From Claveliimonas acetigenes (GTDB lineage: Bacteria > Bacillota > Clostridia > Lachnospirales > Lachnospiraceae): a stretch of DNA of 64,000 nucleotides. The notes below the pieces were generated by a model. The model did not search any database. It was not told the DNA's origin and saw nothing but the letters and a program-made list of their open reading frames with translations. The position numbers were made by a program, and so were the translations under genes. Below, piece by piece: positions 53,312 to 61,550 of this stretch. Numbering within the stretch: the first letter of the stretch is position 1; each line of letters starts with the position of its first letter. The stretch lies in NCBI RefSeq assembly GCF_025567385.1, contig NZ_JAOQJU010000004.1:62001-126000 (forward strand), given 5' to 3'.

Positions 53312-54415
53312 TTGAAATATAGGGTTGTTTCGATTTTGAAAGATAATAGACCACGTTTTTTGATTATTTCTGATATTGAAGAAATTGAAATCCTTCCATC
53401 AAAGTATTTGAAGCATCTGGATCAGATTAATGCTTCTCCGAATACTGTAAAATCCGCAGCTTTCGCACTTTCATATTATTACAATTTTCTGCAGGAGCAA
53501 ACGATAGGATTGGATGAGATTATATTGCTATCTTATTCAGAGCAGAATAAACATTTTATTGATTTCTTGTATTGGGTTAAGAGTGGAAAGCATACTGAGC
53601 ATAATACACAGACGAGCAATAAGACCTGCAATATGTATCTTGGTGCAGTCTTCAGATACTACCAGTTTTTGGCACTGGAAGATGTTTTGCCAATGCTTAA
53701 AGCCTTACGAGTAAAAAAAGTATCGTATTTTGACAGTATGGGAGTAAATCATCAAAATGCAGTGAATTCGTTTAAAGGTTTCTTCAAAGAAGAAGAACCT
53801 AATCTGGAAGAAATAACATCCGAAGAAATACAGGAGCTGATAAATGCCTGTTCGAATGATAGAGATCGATTGCTGATAGCAATGATGGCAGAAACCGGTC
53901 TTAGATTAGGGGAAATTCTGGGAATCCATTATACCGAAGATATTGATTTTGAAAGAAGAACGGTTCGGGTAAGGTATCGTGAATACAATACCAACTTGGC
54001 AAGAGCAAAAAATGCAGAATATAGAATGGCTTTGTTAAGTAATACAACTTTTGAGTTCTTGGTTAAGTACATTTCTGATAACCGAAAAAGTCTGATGAAC
54101 TCGGAGTATTTATTTACAAAATTGACTGGAAAAAACAAAGGAGAGCCATTAGATGCGGATTCTGTGTATAGCATGTTGAAAAGGCTATCCCAAAAAACGG
54201 ATATCAATTCTCATCCGCATCAGCTCCGACACTATTTTGCGGAGGAAAGAAGAAAAGAAGGATGGGATTTGAATGACATTCGTTTTGCCCTGGGGCATAA
54301 GAAAGTTGAAACTACCATTAAATACTTGGGTGAAAATAATGAACGATTGATAGAAGCGACAGATCAATACTACTCAAATAATGAAGATTTATACCAAATT
54401 GCAGATTTTCTGTAA
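53312..54415 (+). CDS. Tyrosine recombinase 1 of trio (TnpA-like)
   Basis: Encodes 367 residues. An SAM-like core-binding domain (about 40-145) precedes the catalytic domain: Arg in AETGLRLGEILG (near 200), HPHQLRHYF (near 302), LGHKKVETTIKYLG with the nucleophile Tyr (near 340). Its length matches TnpA of Tn554. AAGGAGG supports the TTG start at 53312. The first of three recombinase genes in one operon. Confidence 0.92.
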   Translation: MKYRVVSILKDNRPRFLIISDIEEIEILPSKYLKHLDQINASPNTVKSAAFALSYYYNFLQEQTIGLDEIILLSYSEQNKHFIDFLYWVKSGKHTEHNTQTSNKTCNMYLGAVFRYYQFLALEDVLPMLKALRVKKVSYFDSMGVNHQNAVNSFKGFFKEEEPNLEEITSEEIQELINACSNDRDRLLIAMMAETGLRLGEILGIHYTEDIDFERRTVRVRYREYNTNLARAKNAEYRMALLSNTTFEFLVKYISDNRKSLMNSEYLFTKLTGKNKGEPLDADSVYSMLKRLSQKTDINSHPHQLRHYFAEERRKEGWDLNDIRFALGHKKVETTIKYLGENNERLIEATDQYYSNNEDLYQIADFL

Positions 54416-54433
54416 AAGGAAGGAGGGATTACC

Positions 54434-56164
54434 TTGGCAGTATTAAAAATTGTTCCGAAGTTATATCAGGAAAAAATATCCGAGAAATTAAAGGAAGAAA
54501 TATCTTTAGTTACGAATGGAGAAGCAAAATACTATAACCGGTTATACAAATTTTTCCAGTATACAGATATACAGTGTACTGCAGATATTAACTATGAAAC
54601 GAGAAAAATGTATATGGATTCTCTTGAAAAAGAGGATATTTCAGAAAAATATAAAGCGGAATTACTGAGCTTATTTGATCGTTTAAAAATAGAAAATATG
54701 CCGGATGTCTATTCACAAGGAAATCCCTTCTCTGTAGAACAGGAGTTTTTTAAGCAAGACAAATTGTTTTTGCTGTATGTCCCCAATAAGAAGAAAGCAC
54801 ACTCTTTTCGTCAGGTGGTCGATAAGAATGATTTGTTATGGGACTTAACGAGGATACATTCATCACAGTTGGTGCGACAGACAAAAATATTGCTGTGTGA
54901 AATTCTGAATATGGATAAGGTACAAAGACATCGAAGATATTTTTTAGAACCATTAAAAGCACTTATACGGTTTTGCGATAAGTACGGAATAGATGATATT
55001 GAAGAAATGGAACAGGCAGATGAAAACAGATTTTATCTGTATTTAAACAAAGAGTCGGAAATTATAAAAAAACAGGCTTCTAAGATTGTTGAGTTTGCGA
55101 GAAGAACGTTATTTCTAACAGATTCAGAGACAAATTGGCAAGCGTGTATCTGGTATATGGATAGGTTTCAGTTTGATAAATCGAGAATCAATGCCAGTTC
55201 ACCTGTTAAAAGCCTTTCATTTATTAATATTTACGAAAAAGAAAATCGTTGGTATTTACAATTATACGCAAAATATTTGGTCGGGATATCTGATCTGTCT
55301 TTATCAAATATCCGAAATACAATAAGTTTTATTTCACAATTTTTAAAATATCTGGATGGACAGAGTAAGAAAGTAACTGAACTGGAGATGCAAGATATAG
55401 CGGATTATGTGTCTGCTTTGGATGAGTCCGATATTAAGTATTCCACTTTTAACCGATATATCACACATATGCATACATTTCTACAGTTTTTGAAAATGAA
55501 AAATATTGAAGTGTTGAAGTTTTATCCGGAACGATTTTTAAAAAAAGGTTTTTCGGAACACAATGAAAGAAGTGTTCCAGAAAAAACAATTGCTCATCTA
55601 ATTAAGGAGCTGCCGGCATTCCCAGAGCATTTACAGTTGATGTATTTGATTTTGTTTTGCACAGGAATTAGGAAAAGCGAGGTTTGCACAATAAAATCGG
55701 GAGCCTTTTATTCACAAGGCAATGAGAATTGGATGCGCATATATCAAAGCAAAATGCGGAGAGAAAAAGTCATTCCTGTTCCTAGTTTATTGGTTGGACT
55801 GGTGAATGATTATGAAAAAAAGTATGGAATAAAAAATGGGGAGTATTTATTCAAAAATAAAAAGGGTGGTGCATTTAATGGACAGACATTTTCAAATCAG
55901 ATGATTCGGGAGTGTAAGGTTCGTGGGATTGCCTGCGGAGATTATATCTTTAGAGCACACGATTACAGACATAACCTTGCAACTTCAATGTACGGAAATG
56001 GGGTTTCTATACAAGGGGTACGAGATTATCTAGGACATTCAAGTGAGAATATGACAAAACAGTACATTGATTTCATGCCGGAACGTATTGTATCGGCTGA
56101 AGATAAATATTTCTTTAAAAATCAGTCATTTAAATTGAAAGGAGCAGAAGATGATGAAAGGTAA
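54434..56164 (+). CDS. Tyrosine recombinase 2 of trio
   Basis: Encodes 576 residues. A long N-terminal region (about 1-280) precedes a core-binding domain and a catalytic domain with FCTGIRKSEVC (near 408), HDYRHNLATSMYG (near 509), LGHSSENMTKQYIDF (Tyr near 545). TTG start at 54434 after AGGAGG. It overlaps the third recombinase by 14 nt. Larger than recombinase 1, it matches the middle-sized members of recombinase-trio and Tn554-like operons. Confidence 0.9.
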   Translation: MAVLKIVPKLYQEKISEKLKEEISLVTNGEAKYYNRLYKFFQYTDIQCTADINYETRKMYMDSLEKEDISEKYKAELLSLFDRLKIENMPDVYSQGNPFSVEQEFFKQDKLFLLYVPNKKKAHSFRQVVDKNDLLWDLTRIHSSQLVRQTKILLCEILNMDKVQRHRRYFLEPLKALIRFCDKYGIDDIEEMEQADENRFYLYLNKESEIIKKQASKIVEFARRTLFLTDSETNWQACIWYMDRFQFDKSRINASSPVKSLSFINIYEKENRWYLQLYAKYLVGISDLSLSNIRNTISFISQFLKYLDGQSKKVTELEMQDIADYVSALDESDIKYSTFNRYITHMHTFLQFLKMKNIEVLKFYPERFLKKGFSEHNERSVPEKTIAHLIKELPAFPEHLQLMYLILFCTGIRKSEVCTIKSGAFYSQGNENWMRIYQSKMRREKVIPVPSLLVGLVNDYEKKYGIKNGEYLFKNKKGGAFNGQTFSNQMIRECKVRGIACGDYIFRAHDYRHNLATSMYGNGVSIQGVRDYLGHSSENMTKQYIDFMPERIVSAEDKYFFKNQSFKLKGAEDDER

Positions 56165-57659
56165 TATTAATTTGATTTCGTATGACTGTTATCAACAAGC
56201 TACAGAAAAACAGTTGGCAGGACTGAAATGGAAGGAAAACAGGGTGTACTACATATCAGAGATTCATAATGAAAAGATGCAGGATGAGATTTATGGGTAT
56301 ATCGATGATAGATGTAGACGTTTGTCATTATCAACAGTAGTAAATGATATTTACAGATTTGATCTGTTGAAAGAATTTCTGAATGAGAAGTGTACAAGTT
56401 GTAGCAGCATCACTGATAAAAAATGGGAAGAACTGGAGAGAAGTTATAAAGCATTTTTATATAAAAAAGGATTGGCGCTGTATGTTAGAAGAAATAGACC
56501 GGATAGGCGGAATGTTGAGCAACAAAGTAGCGCTCAGATTTCTTTTCTGAAAATGTATTATGAGTATGTTGTGAAGTGTAAAACAGCAGATATTCCAGAA
56601 AATGAAAAAGATGTATGGGATATGAGAAAGTTGGATATTGTGCCAAGGAGTAATCCGATTCGTGGAAGATATAGATTAGATTTTCGTGAGATCAGGCAGA
56701 AAGAATTTAAAGAGATAATAAAGAAAATATTGTATAGCCACTGCCAGACAAAAGCAATGGGTAGTATAAAAGGTGAATTGCGTGGATTCCGTCGGTTTGC
56801 TAGTTTCATGTATGATCGATTCCCAGAAGTAAAGCACTTTACAGAAATTAGCAGGGATATGATAGAAGATTATCTGGTTTATATAAAAACGGATACCGGT
56901 CTTACATCAGTCAGTTACACGACAGAGCTGTCGGTTTTGGATAATCTGTTGGATGAAATAGGGCGTGAACTGGAAATAGGAAATATATGCAACCTTTTTC
57001 TGTCCAGTGATTGCAGAGCATATGACAACGCTTTACCAGAAGCGTATTCAGATGCAGAAATCAGAAGATTTAATTGTGCATTAACAAAATTAAAGCCCCA
57101 GTTAGGCAGATGTTTAATAATACATCAGATGCTCGGTACAAGAATAGAGGATACGTTGACTTTGCGAAGGGATTGCTTATCTGAGAAATCTGGACATTAT
57201 TTTATAACTATTATCCAGCAGAAAACAAGGAAATACAAAAGACCAGTTAGCGATCAGCTGGCAGAATTGATTAGAAAAGCAATAGAAGTTTCAGAAAAGG
57301 AGCATCCAGATTCAGAATATATTTTTCTGCAAGATAATGGAAAATTGTATACAGATTCAATGCTGAAATATCATGTAAATATCATGATTTATGAAAATGA
57401 TATCAGGGATGATAATGGAAATTATTTTGAGTTTCGTACACATCGTTTTAGACATACTTTTGGAGTAAAACTTACAGAAATGAAATTAGATGATGATAGC
57501 ATTGCAAGGCTGTTGGGGCATAAGGATACACGAACCATACCACATTATCGGCGGTTAAGAAACGAAGCATTAGCGGAGGATACAAAGGCTGTACGAGATG
57601 AAATGAATGAATTATTAGCACAATACAGGAGGGAAAAGGAAAATGCAGAAACACGATAA
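56151..57659 (+). CDS. Tyrosine recombinase 3 of trio (TnpB-like)
   Basis: Encodes 502 residues. The catalytic domain has MLGTRIEDTLTLRR (Arg near 331), RTHRFRHTFGVKL (near 430) and LLGHKDTRTIPHYRRL (Tyr near 466). All R-H-R-H-Y elements are visible. The start ATG at 56151 lies in the end of recombinase 2, preceded by AAAGGAGCAG. The stop overlaps the DUF6262 gene by 17 nt, so all four genes are translationally coupled. Confidence 0.9.
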   Translation: MMKGNINLISYDCYQQATEKQLAGLKWKENRVYYISEIHNEKMQDEIYGYIDDRCRRLSLSTVVNDIYRFDLLKEFLNEKCTSCSSITDKKWEELERSYKAFLYKKGLALYVRRNRPDRRNVEQQSSAQISFLKMYYEYVVKCKTADIPENEKDVWDMRKLDIVPRSNPIRGRYRLDFREIRQKEFKEIIKKILYSHCQTKAMGSIKGELRGFRRFASFMYDRFPEVKHFTEISRDMIEDYLVYIKTDTGLTSVSYTTELSVLDNLLDEIGRELEIGNICNLFLSSDCRAYDNALPEAYSDAEIRRFNCALTKLKPQLGRCLIIHQMLGTRIEDTLTLRRDCLSEKSGHYFITIIQQKTRKYKRPVSDQLAELIRKAIEVSEKEHPDSEYIFLQDNGKLYTDSMLKYHVNIMIYENDIRDDNGNYFEFRTHRFRHTFGVKLTEMKLDDDSIARLLGHKDTRTIPHYRRLRNEALAEDTKAVRDEMNELLAQYRREKENAETR

Positions 57660-58050
57660 AATGGTAGCACTGGCAAAAGAAAAAAGTGCGGAAATGACGG
57701 AAACAGCAATAACAGCTATTGAAACAATGTATAGAAAAAATATAAAAATTTCAGTTGCTGAACTTACAAAACTAACAGGACTTTCTAGAGGTTTTTTCTA
57801 TAATAATCCGAATGTGAAACAGGTCATGATGGAATTGAAGGAAAAACAACAGGGAATGATATTGCGAAATCCTAAAAGTGATGCTATTGCAAAAGCACAG
57901 GAAGCACGGATTAAGAGTTTAGAACAGAAATTATCCGATAGTGTTCCGAAAAACGAATATGAAAGTCTTCAGAAAAAATATGAAGAATTACAGGTGAAAT
58001 ATAGTCAAATGAAAAAGGGAACACTGTTGAAGATGTACGACCAATTATAG
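57643..58050 (+). CDS. DUF6262 (TnpC-like) transposition protein
   Basis: Encodes 135 residues. An N-terminal helix-turn-helix-like segment (ISVAELTKLTGLSRGFFYNN) is followed by a long coiled coil (about 70-130). This is the DUF6262/TnpC layout found beside Tn554-type recombinases, where TnpC influences transposition frequency and orientation. AGGAGGG precedes the ATG. Confidence 0.85.
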   Translation: MQKHDKMVALAKEKSAEMTETAITAIETMYRKNIKISVAELTKLTGLSRGFFYNNPNVKQVMMELKEKQQGMILRNPKSDAIAKAQEARIKSLEQKLSDSVPKNEYESLQKKYEELQVKYSQMKKGTLLKMYDQL

Positions 58051-58070
58051 GAAGAAAAGGAGAATATTTT

Positions 58071-58451
58071 ATGCAGAACGAAATTTATGATGAGAAAAAT
58101 GGACTTACTTATATGTTATGTGGTGATTATTATTTGCCAGAATTGGCACTTACAGATATCGAACCAACTTATGGGAAATATGGGATGCTTCGTAAAAGCT
58201 ATTTACAGGAACACAGAAAGGCAAAATATCAAATATTGTTGTTACAAGGAAAACTTGTCGAGCATTTGAATCAGATTGATGCAGAAGCAAGGGATAGAGA
58301 AGAACAATTAGTAAAACAGATGATGGAGAAAGAAGGAATTACAGAGGAATTAAAAAGGCAAGACAACATGGAATGGACAAGGAGGATGAATACCCTTTGT
58401 CATGATGCAGAAGAGATGATTTTGACGGAAATGATATACACGAAAGGATAA
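58071..58451 (+). CDS. TnpV-family transposon protein
   Basis: Encodes 126 residues matching the TnpV family: GLTYMLCGDYYLPELAL, then YGKYGMLRKSYLQEHRKAKY and a charged helical end. TnpV proteins occur in many clostridial transposons and have no known function. GGAGAA precedes the ATG. Confidence 0.88.
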   Translation: MQNEIYDEKNGLTYMLCGDYYLPELALTDIEPTYGKYGMLRKSYLQEHRKAKYQILLLQGKLVEHLNQIDAEARDREEQLVKQMMEKEGITEELKRQDNMEWTRRMNTLCHDAEEMILTEMIYTKG

Positions 58452-58460
58452 TGAACTGTA

Positions 58461-58560
58461 TTGGATAGCAAGAATTTTGCAGCCCGGATAGCAAAAAAGT
58501 GGAAGTCCGGATAGCAAAAAAATGGAAGTCCGGATGGCAAGATTCTTGCTGTCCGGAAAG
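58461..58560. repeat. 23-bp tandem repeat array
   Basis: CCGGAT(A/G)GCAA-type units start exactly every 23 bp at 58461 (degenerate), 58484, 58507, 58530 and 58553 (partial). The two middle copies differ at a single base. The fourth copy is itself a hairpin (CCGGATGGCAAGA with TCTTGCTGTCCGG). The array lies between tnpV and the small membrane protein, about 0.5 kb from the right end of the element. Confidence 0.85.
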
Positions 58561-58582
58561 ATAAAAAAGGGAGGGATTAAAA

Positions 58583-58879
58583 ATGTTGGTTAAGTACATA
58601 ATAAAAGTGTTTTTATATTTAATTCTTGCAGTAATGACATTGATTCACTGGTTATTAAAAATTCCGATGATATTGGGAAATATTTTGCTTTACTTTTTAT
58701 CAATTATATTTATTCTGACAGGTGTTTTGAGTTATGGATTTGCATTGGAATCTGCAAGAGAATGTGGTCGAATGATAATAATTGGGATGGCATTTGGTGC
58801 AATACCAGATTTTGTCCCATTTTTGGGAAAAAGTTTAGAGACATTGGTTGCAAAACTGTTGAGTATGACAAATGAATGA
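58583..58879 (+). CDS. Small membrane protein of the element
   Basis: Encodes 98 residues with two or three hydrophobic helices (VFLYLILAVMTLIHWLL, ILLYFLSIIFILTGVL, and a weaker GMAFGAIPDFVPFL). Similar small membrane proteins accompany TnpV in clostridial transposons. No function is known. GGGAGGG precedes the ATG at 58583. Confidence 0.65.
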   Translation: MLVKYIIKVFLYLILAVMTLIHWLLKIPMILGNILLYFLSIIFILTGVLSYGFALESARECGRMIIIGMAFGAIPDFVPFLGKSLETLVAKLLSMTNE

Positions 58880-58892
58880 GAAAGTCGATATG

Positions 58893-58925
58893 AAAGAGGG
58901 CTGTGAAAGGCGCTCTTTTCTTTTT
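58893..58925 (+). terminator. Terminator at the element right end
   Basis: AAGAGGGC and GCGCTCTT form a short stem (58893-58917) followed by a TTCTTTTT tract. After it, 58926-59027 is AT-rich and holds an ATATACAGTGTATAT dyad near the junction. Confidence 0.7.
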
Positions 58926-59027
58926 GCAACTGTGGAATGGCAAGATAATAACGTTATATACAGTGTATATTAAGTAAAGCTATTGTATTTCTGCATGATG
59001 GGAACATAGGGAGTCCATATAAAGGCA

Positions 59028-59378
59028 CTGTCTACCGGACACAAGGGAAGCTTAAGTACCGGGCATTCGGACAGCCCGGAGGATATGCTGCGCAGGCTGG
59101 AAACCATGGTGCTGATGGGAATGGAGATACCACTGGCAGCCATTCAGCGGCAGATTGCATCGGCGATAGACATTGTGATACATATCGGCAGACTTCGGGA
59201 TAAGAGCAGAAAGGTGCTGCAGGTGGTGGAAGTTCTGGGATACCGGAACAAAAAGATTGAGACGCAGGTGCTGTATGAATTCAGGGAAAATCCGGAGAAA
59301 AAGGAGAGGATAACCGGTGAATGGAAGCAGATTCATGACCTTATTCATAAAGCCAAATTATTTTCGGCAGGATATTAA
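59028..59378 (+). pseudogene. cpaF: cpaF/tadA pilus ATPase, 3' part
   Basis: Continues cpaF from codon 285: LSTGHKGSLSTGHSDSPEDM, LRRLETMVLMGMEIPLAAIQ and the C-terminal domain ending KLFSAGY. Joined to 41194-42045 it gives a 400-residue CpaF with no frameshift. Here it has no start signal of its own; an internal ATG at 59085 lacks the ATP-binding part. Confidence 0.92.
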
Positions 59379-60090
59379 GAAGCGGGAATATCTGCTGACG
59401 GCAGTGCGGTGTATGGCACTTATGGGGCTGATTGCTTTTTTATATTATGATTCTTTCTGGGCAGTTCCGGCGCTTCTGCCAATAGGATTCGGGTATTTTC
59501 TTCAGTGGGAACAGGAATGCATGGAGAAGAAAAGAGTGGAATTTCAAAAGCAGTTCCAGGAAAGTATTCGGGCTTTATCCGCATCTCTTGGTGCGGGCTA
59601 TTCGGTGGAAAATGCAATGAAGGAAACGAAAAAAGAGCTGTCGGTTTTGTATCGTGATACAGAACCGATTCAGAGGGAATTTACCTATATGATCCGGCAG
59701 ATACATCTGCATATTCCCATAGAACAGATTATAGAAGAGTGGGCAGAGCGTACCGGGCAGGAGGATGTATATAATTTTGCGGCGGTTTTTGCAGCGGCAA
59801 AAAGGAGCGGCGGCAATATGACAGGAATTATAAAGAATGCAATCCGGCAGATTGAGGATAAGCTGGCGGTGGCGGAAGAGATAGAGACGATTCTTGCAGC
59901 GAAAAAGTATGAATTTAAGGTTATGTCGGCAGTTCCTTTCGGGGTGATTGCTTATATGAAAGTCAGTTTTCCAGAATTTATGGATGTTCTGTACGGCAGC
60001 AGTGTGGGAATTGGGGTGATGAGCGGATGTTTGGGCGTATATATCGCGGCATATTTGCTGGGACGAAAAATTATAAATATCGAAGTATGA
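59317..60090 (+). CDS. TadB-like inner-membrane pilus protein
   Basis: Encodes 257 residues. Membrane segments lie near 27-60 and 205-255, flanking a T2SSF domain (about 75-205: SIRALSASLGAGYSVENAM, AAVFAAAKRSGGNMTGII). It is a platform protein of Tad pilus assembly. AGGAGAGG at 59302-59309 supports GTG at 59317, within the cpaF 3' end, so translation would normally be coupled to intact cpaF. With cpaF split, its expression depends on promoters in or near the element. Confidence 0.87.
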   Translation: MNGSRFMTLFIKPNYFRQDIKKREYLLTAVRCMALMGLIAFLYYDSFWAVPALLPIGFGYFLQWEQECMEKKRVEFQKQFQESIRALSASLGAGYSVENAMKETKKELSVLYRDTEPIQREFTYMIRQIHLHIPIEQIIEEWAERTGQEDVYNFAAVFAAAKRSGGNMTGIIKNAIRQIEDKLAVAEEIETILAAKKYEFKVMSAVPFGVIAYMKVSFPEFMDVLYGSSVGIGVMSGCLGVYIAAYLLGRKIINIEV

Positions 60091-61322
60091 TACTGGTGTT
60101 ATGTGGAACGGTCTTTCTGTCGCTGTCGCTTTTATATATGGATGTCCGGGAGAGCAGAAAGGAAGCAGAGGTTATAAGGCGTAATACTTATGGGCAGGGA
60201 AGCAAGACAGAAGAAAGGGAAGTCACCGTCGGCGGCGAGAAGATGGAAGAACCATTGGAGATTACCGTTGGCGAGAGACAGTATACAAGTGAGGAAATCA
60301 AGAAGGTATTTGAACAAAATATTCGAAGGCTGGATCTGTTGATCCTGGGAGAGAATAAGAGTCTGGATGAAGTTCGTTCTGACCTTGAGCTGATAACGGA
60401 GATTCCGGATGAGCCTGTGGAAATTGTGTGGGAATTGGACCGGTACGATGTAATGAATATGCAGGGGAAACTGCAGGAGAAAAAAATAGCAGAAGAAGTA
60501 TCGGAAAATCCGGATATAAAGCGGGATGGAATTCTGGTGCAGCTTAAGGCGTTTCTCAGGTATACGGAAGACGAGACGAAGGAAGCTCTTTATGAAAGGG
60601 CAGTAAAAGTTTTTCCGCCCCGCTTAAGCGAAGAAGAAGAAAAAGTAGAAAAGATATTGGAGGAAATACAAAATGAAGAAAACAATAATTCGTCTAAAGA
60701 AACGATTGAATTGCCAAAGAAAGTGGAAGGTGAAAAAATTACATACCGCCGCCCGATAGATTTCAGGTGGTTCGGCGTATTGCTGCTGGGAATATTTGCG
60801 GCGGGATTGACAGGCTGTCTGATTCGCCAGGAAGAGAAAAAACAAGTAAAAAAGCGCAGGATACAGCTAATGCGGGATTATCCGGAAATTATAAATAAAC
60901 TGTGTCTGTTGCTTGGAGCTGGTATGACGATTAAAAATGCCTGGAAGAAGATAACGGATGATTATGAAAAAAAGAAAGCGAAAACCGGAGAGCGTTTTGC
61001 TTATGAAGAGATGCTTGTAGCGTGCCGGCAGATGAGAAGCGGTATGACGGAAGCGGAATGTTATGAGCAGTTCGGGAAGCGATGTGAGACTCCTGCTTAT
61101 CTGAAGCTGGGGGCGCTGCTGTCGCAGAATCTCAGGAAAGGAACCAAGGGATTGTCTGAGATGCTGCAGATGGAGGCGGTTCACGCGTTTGAAGAAAGAA
61201 AAGCGTTGGCAAAAAGAGTGGGAGAAGAGGCAAGTACGAAACTTTTGCTGCCTATGTTTTTTATGTTGGGGATTGTTCTGGTTATAGTGATTGTTCCGGC
61301 ATTTTTATCTATACAAATATAA
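60027..61322 (+). CDS. TadC-like inner-membrane pilus protein with long N-terminal region
   Basis: Encodes 431 residues. A membrane helix (about 22-38) is followed by a charged region (about 40-230), a second helix (about 245-262), then a T2SSF domain (YPEIINKLCLLLGAGMTIKN, RQMRSGMTEAECYEQFG) and a final helix. TadB and TadC form the pilus platform. The start may be ATG 60027, which overlaps tadB by 64 nt, or ATG 60087, which has no visible ribosome binding site. Confidence 0.83.
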   Translation: MFGRIYRGIFAGTKNYKYRSMILVLCGTVFLSLSLLYMDVRESRKEAEVIRRNTYGQGSKTEEREVTVGGEKMEEPLEITVGERQYTSEEIKKVFEQNIRRLDLLILGENKSLDEVRSDLELITEIPDEPVEIVWELDRYDVMNMQGKLQEKKIAEEVSENPDIKRDGILVQLKAFLRYTEDETKEALYERAVKVFPPRLSEEEEKVEKILEEIQNEENNNSSKETIELPKKVEGEKITYRRPIDFRWFGVLLLGIFAAGLTGCLIRQEEKKQVKKRRIQLMRDYPEIINKLCLLLGAGMTIKNAWKKITDDYEKKKAKTGERFAYEEMLVACRQMRSGMTEAECYEQFGKRCETPAYLKLGALLSQNLRKGTKGLSEMLQMEAVHAFEERKALAKRVGEEASTKLLLPMFFMLGIVLVIVIVPAFLSIQI

Positions 61323-61347
61323 AAATTTCAACGAAGGAGGAAAGATT

Positions 61348-61548
61348 ATGTGGAGACTGAAACATGCATTTTTTACAGTAAAAGAACGGTTGGAGATGAG
61401 TCTGCGGGATGAGAGTGGAATTGGAGTGGTAGAGGTTATTTTGATTTTGGTTGTGTTGATTGGATTGGTGATTATCTTTAAGTCACAATTAACCAGTCTG
61501 GTGGAGACCATTTTTCAGAAGATTACCAGCGAAAGTGCAGGAATTTAG
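61348..61548 (+). CDS. Flp-type pilin (Flp1 family)
   Basis: Encodes 66 residues. After a charged leader, SGIGVVEVILILVVLIGLVI is the Flp pilin hydrophobic helix with a conserved Glu six residues after the likely Gly cleavage site. This is the candidate structural pilin. AAGGAGG supports ATG 61348. Very small, as usual for the family. Confidence 0.88.
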   Translation: MWRLKHAFFTVKERLEMSLRDESGIGVVEVILILVVLIGLVIIFKSQLTSLVETIFQKITSESAGI

Positions 61549-61550
61549 AA

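Larger units (their letters stand above)
42046..59027 (+). mobile_element. 17-kb Tn554-like tyrosine-recombinase-trio element
   Basis: The boundaries are set by the cpaF halves: left flank GATTCAGGCA followed by ATTATATG, right flank ATATAAAGGCA followed by CTGTCTACC. Joining at the shared GGCA (42042-42045 and 59024-59027) rebuilds codons for IQA-LSTGH in frame. The element is visibly more AT-rich than the flanks. It carries, left to right, small proteins, an XRE regulator, an MmeI-like restriction-modification gene, a DUF262 nuclease, a structured non-coding region, a hydrolase, MerR and aldo-keto reductase, a second XRE regulator and the recombinase trio with a DUF6262 protein and TnpV. 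I know of no named match. Confidence 0.88.

Noticed and set aside
58461..58560. CRISPR array
   Set aside because: The 23-bp units are contiguous with no unique spacers, and no cas gene is present.
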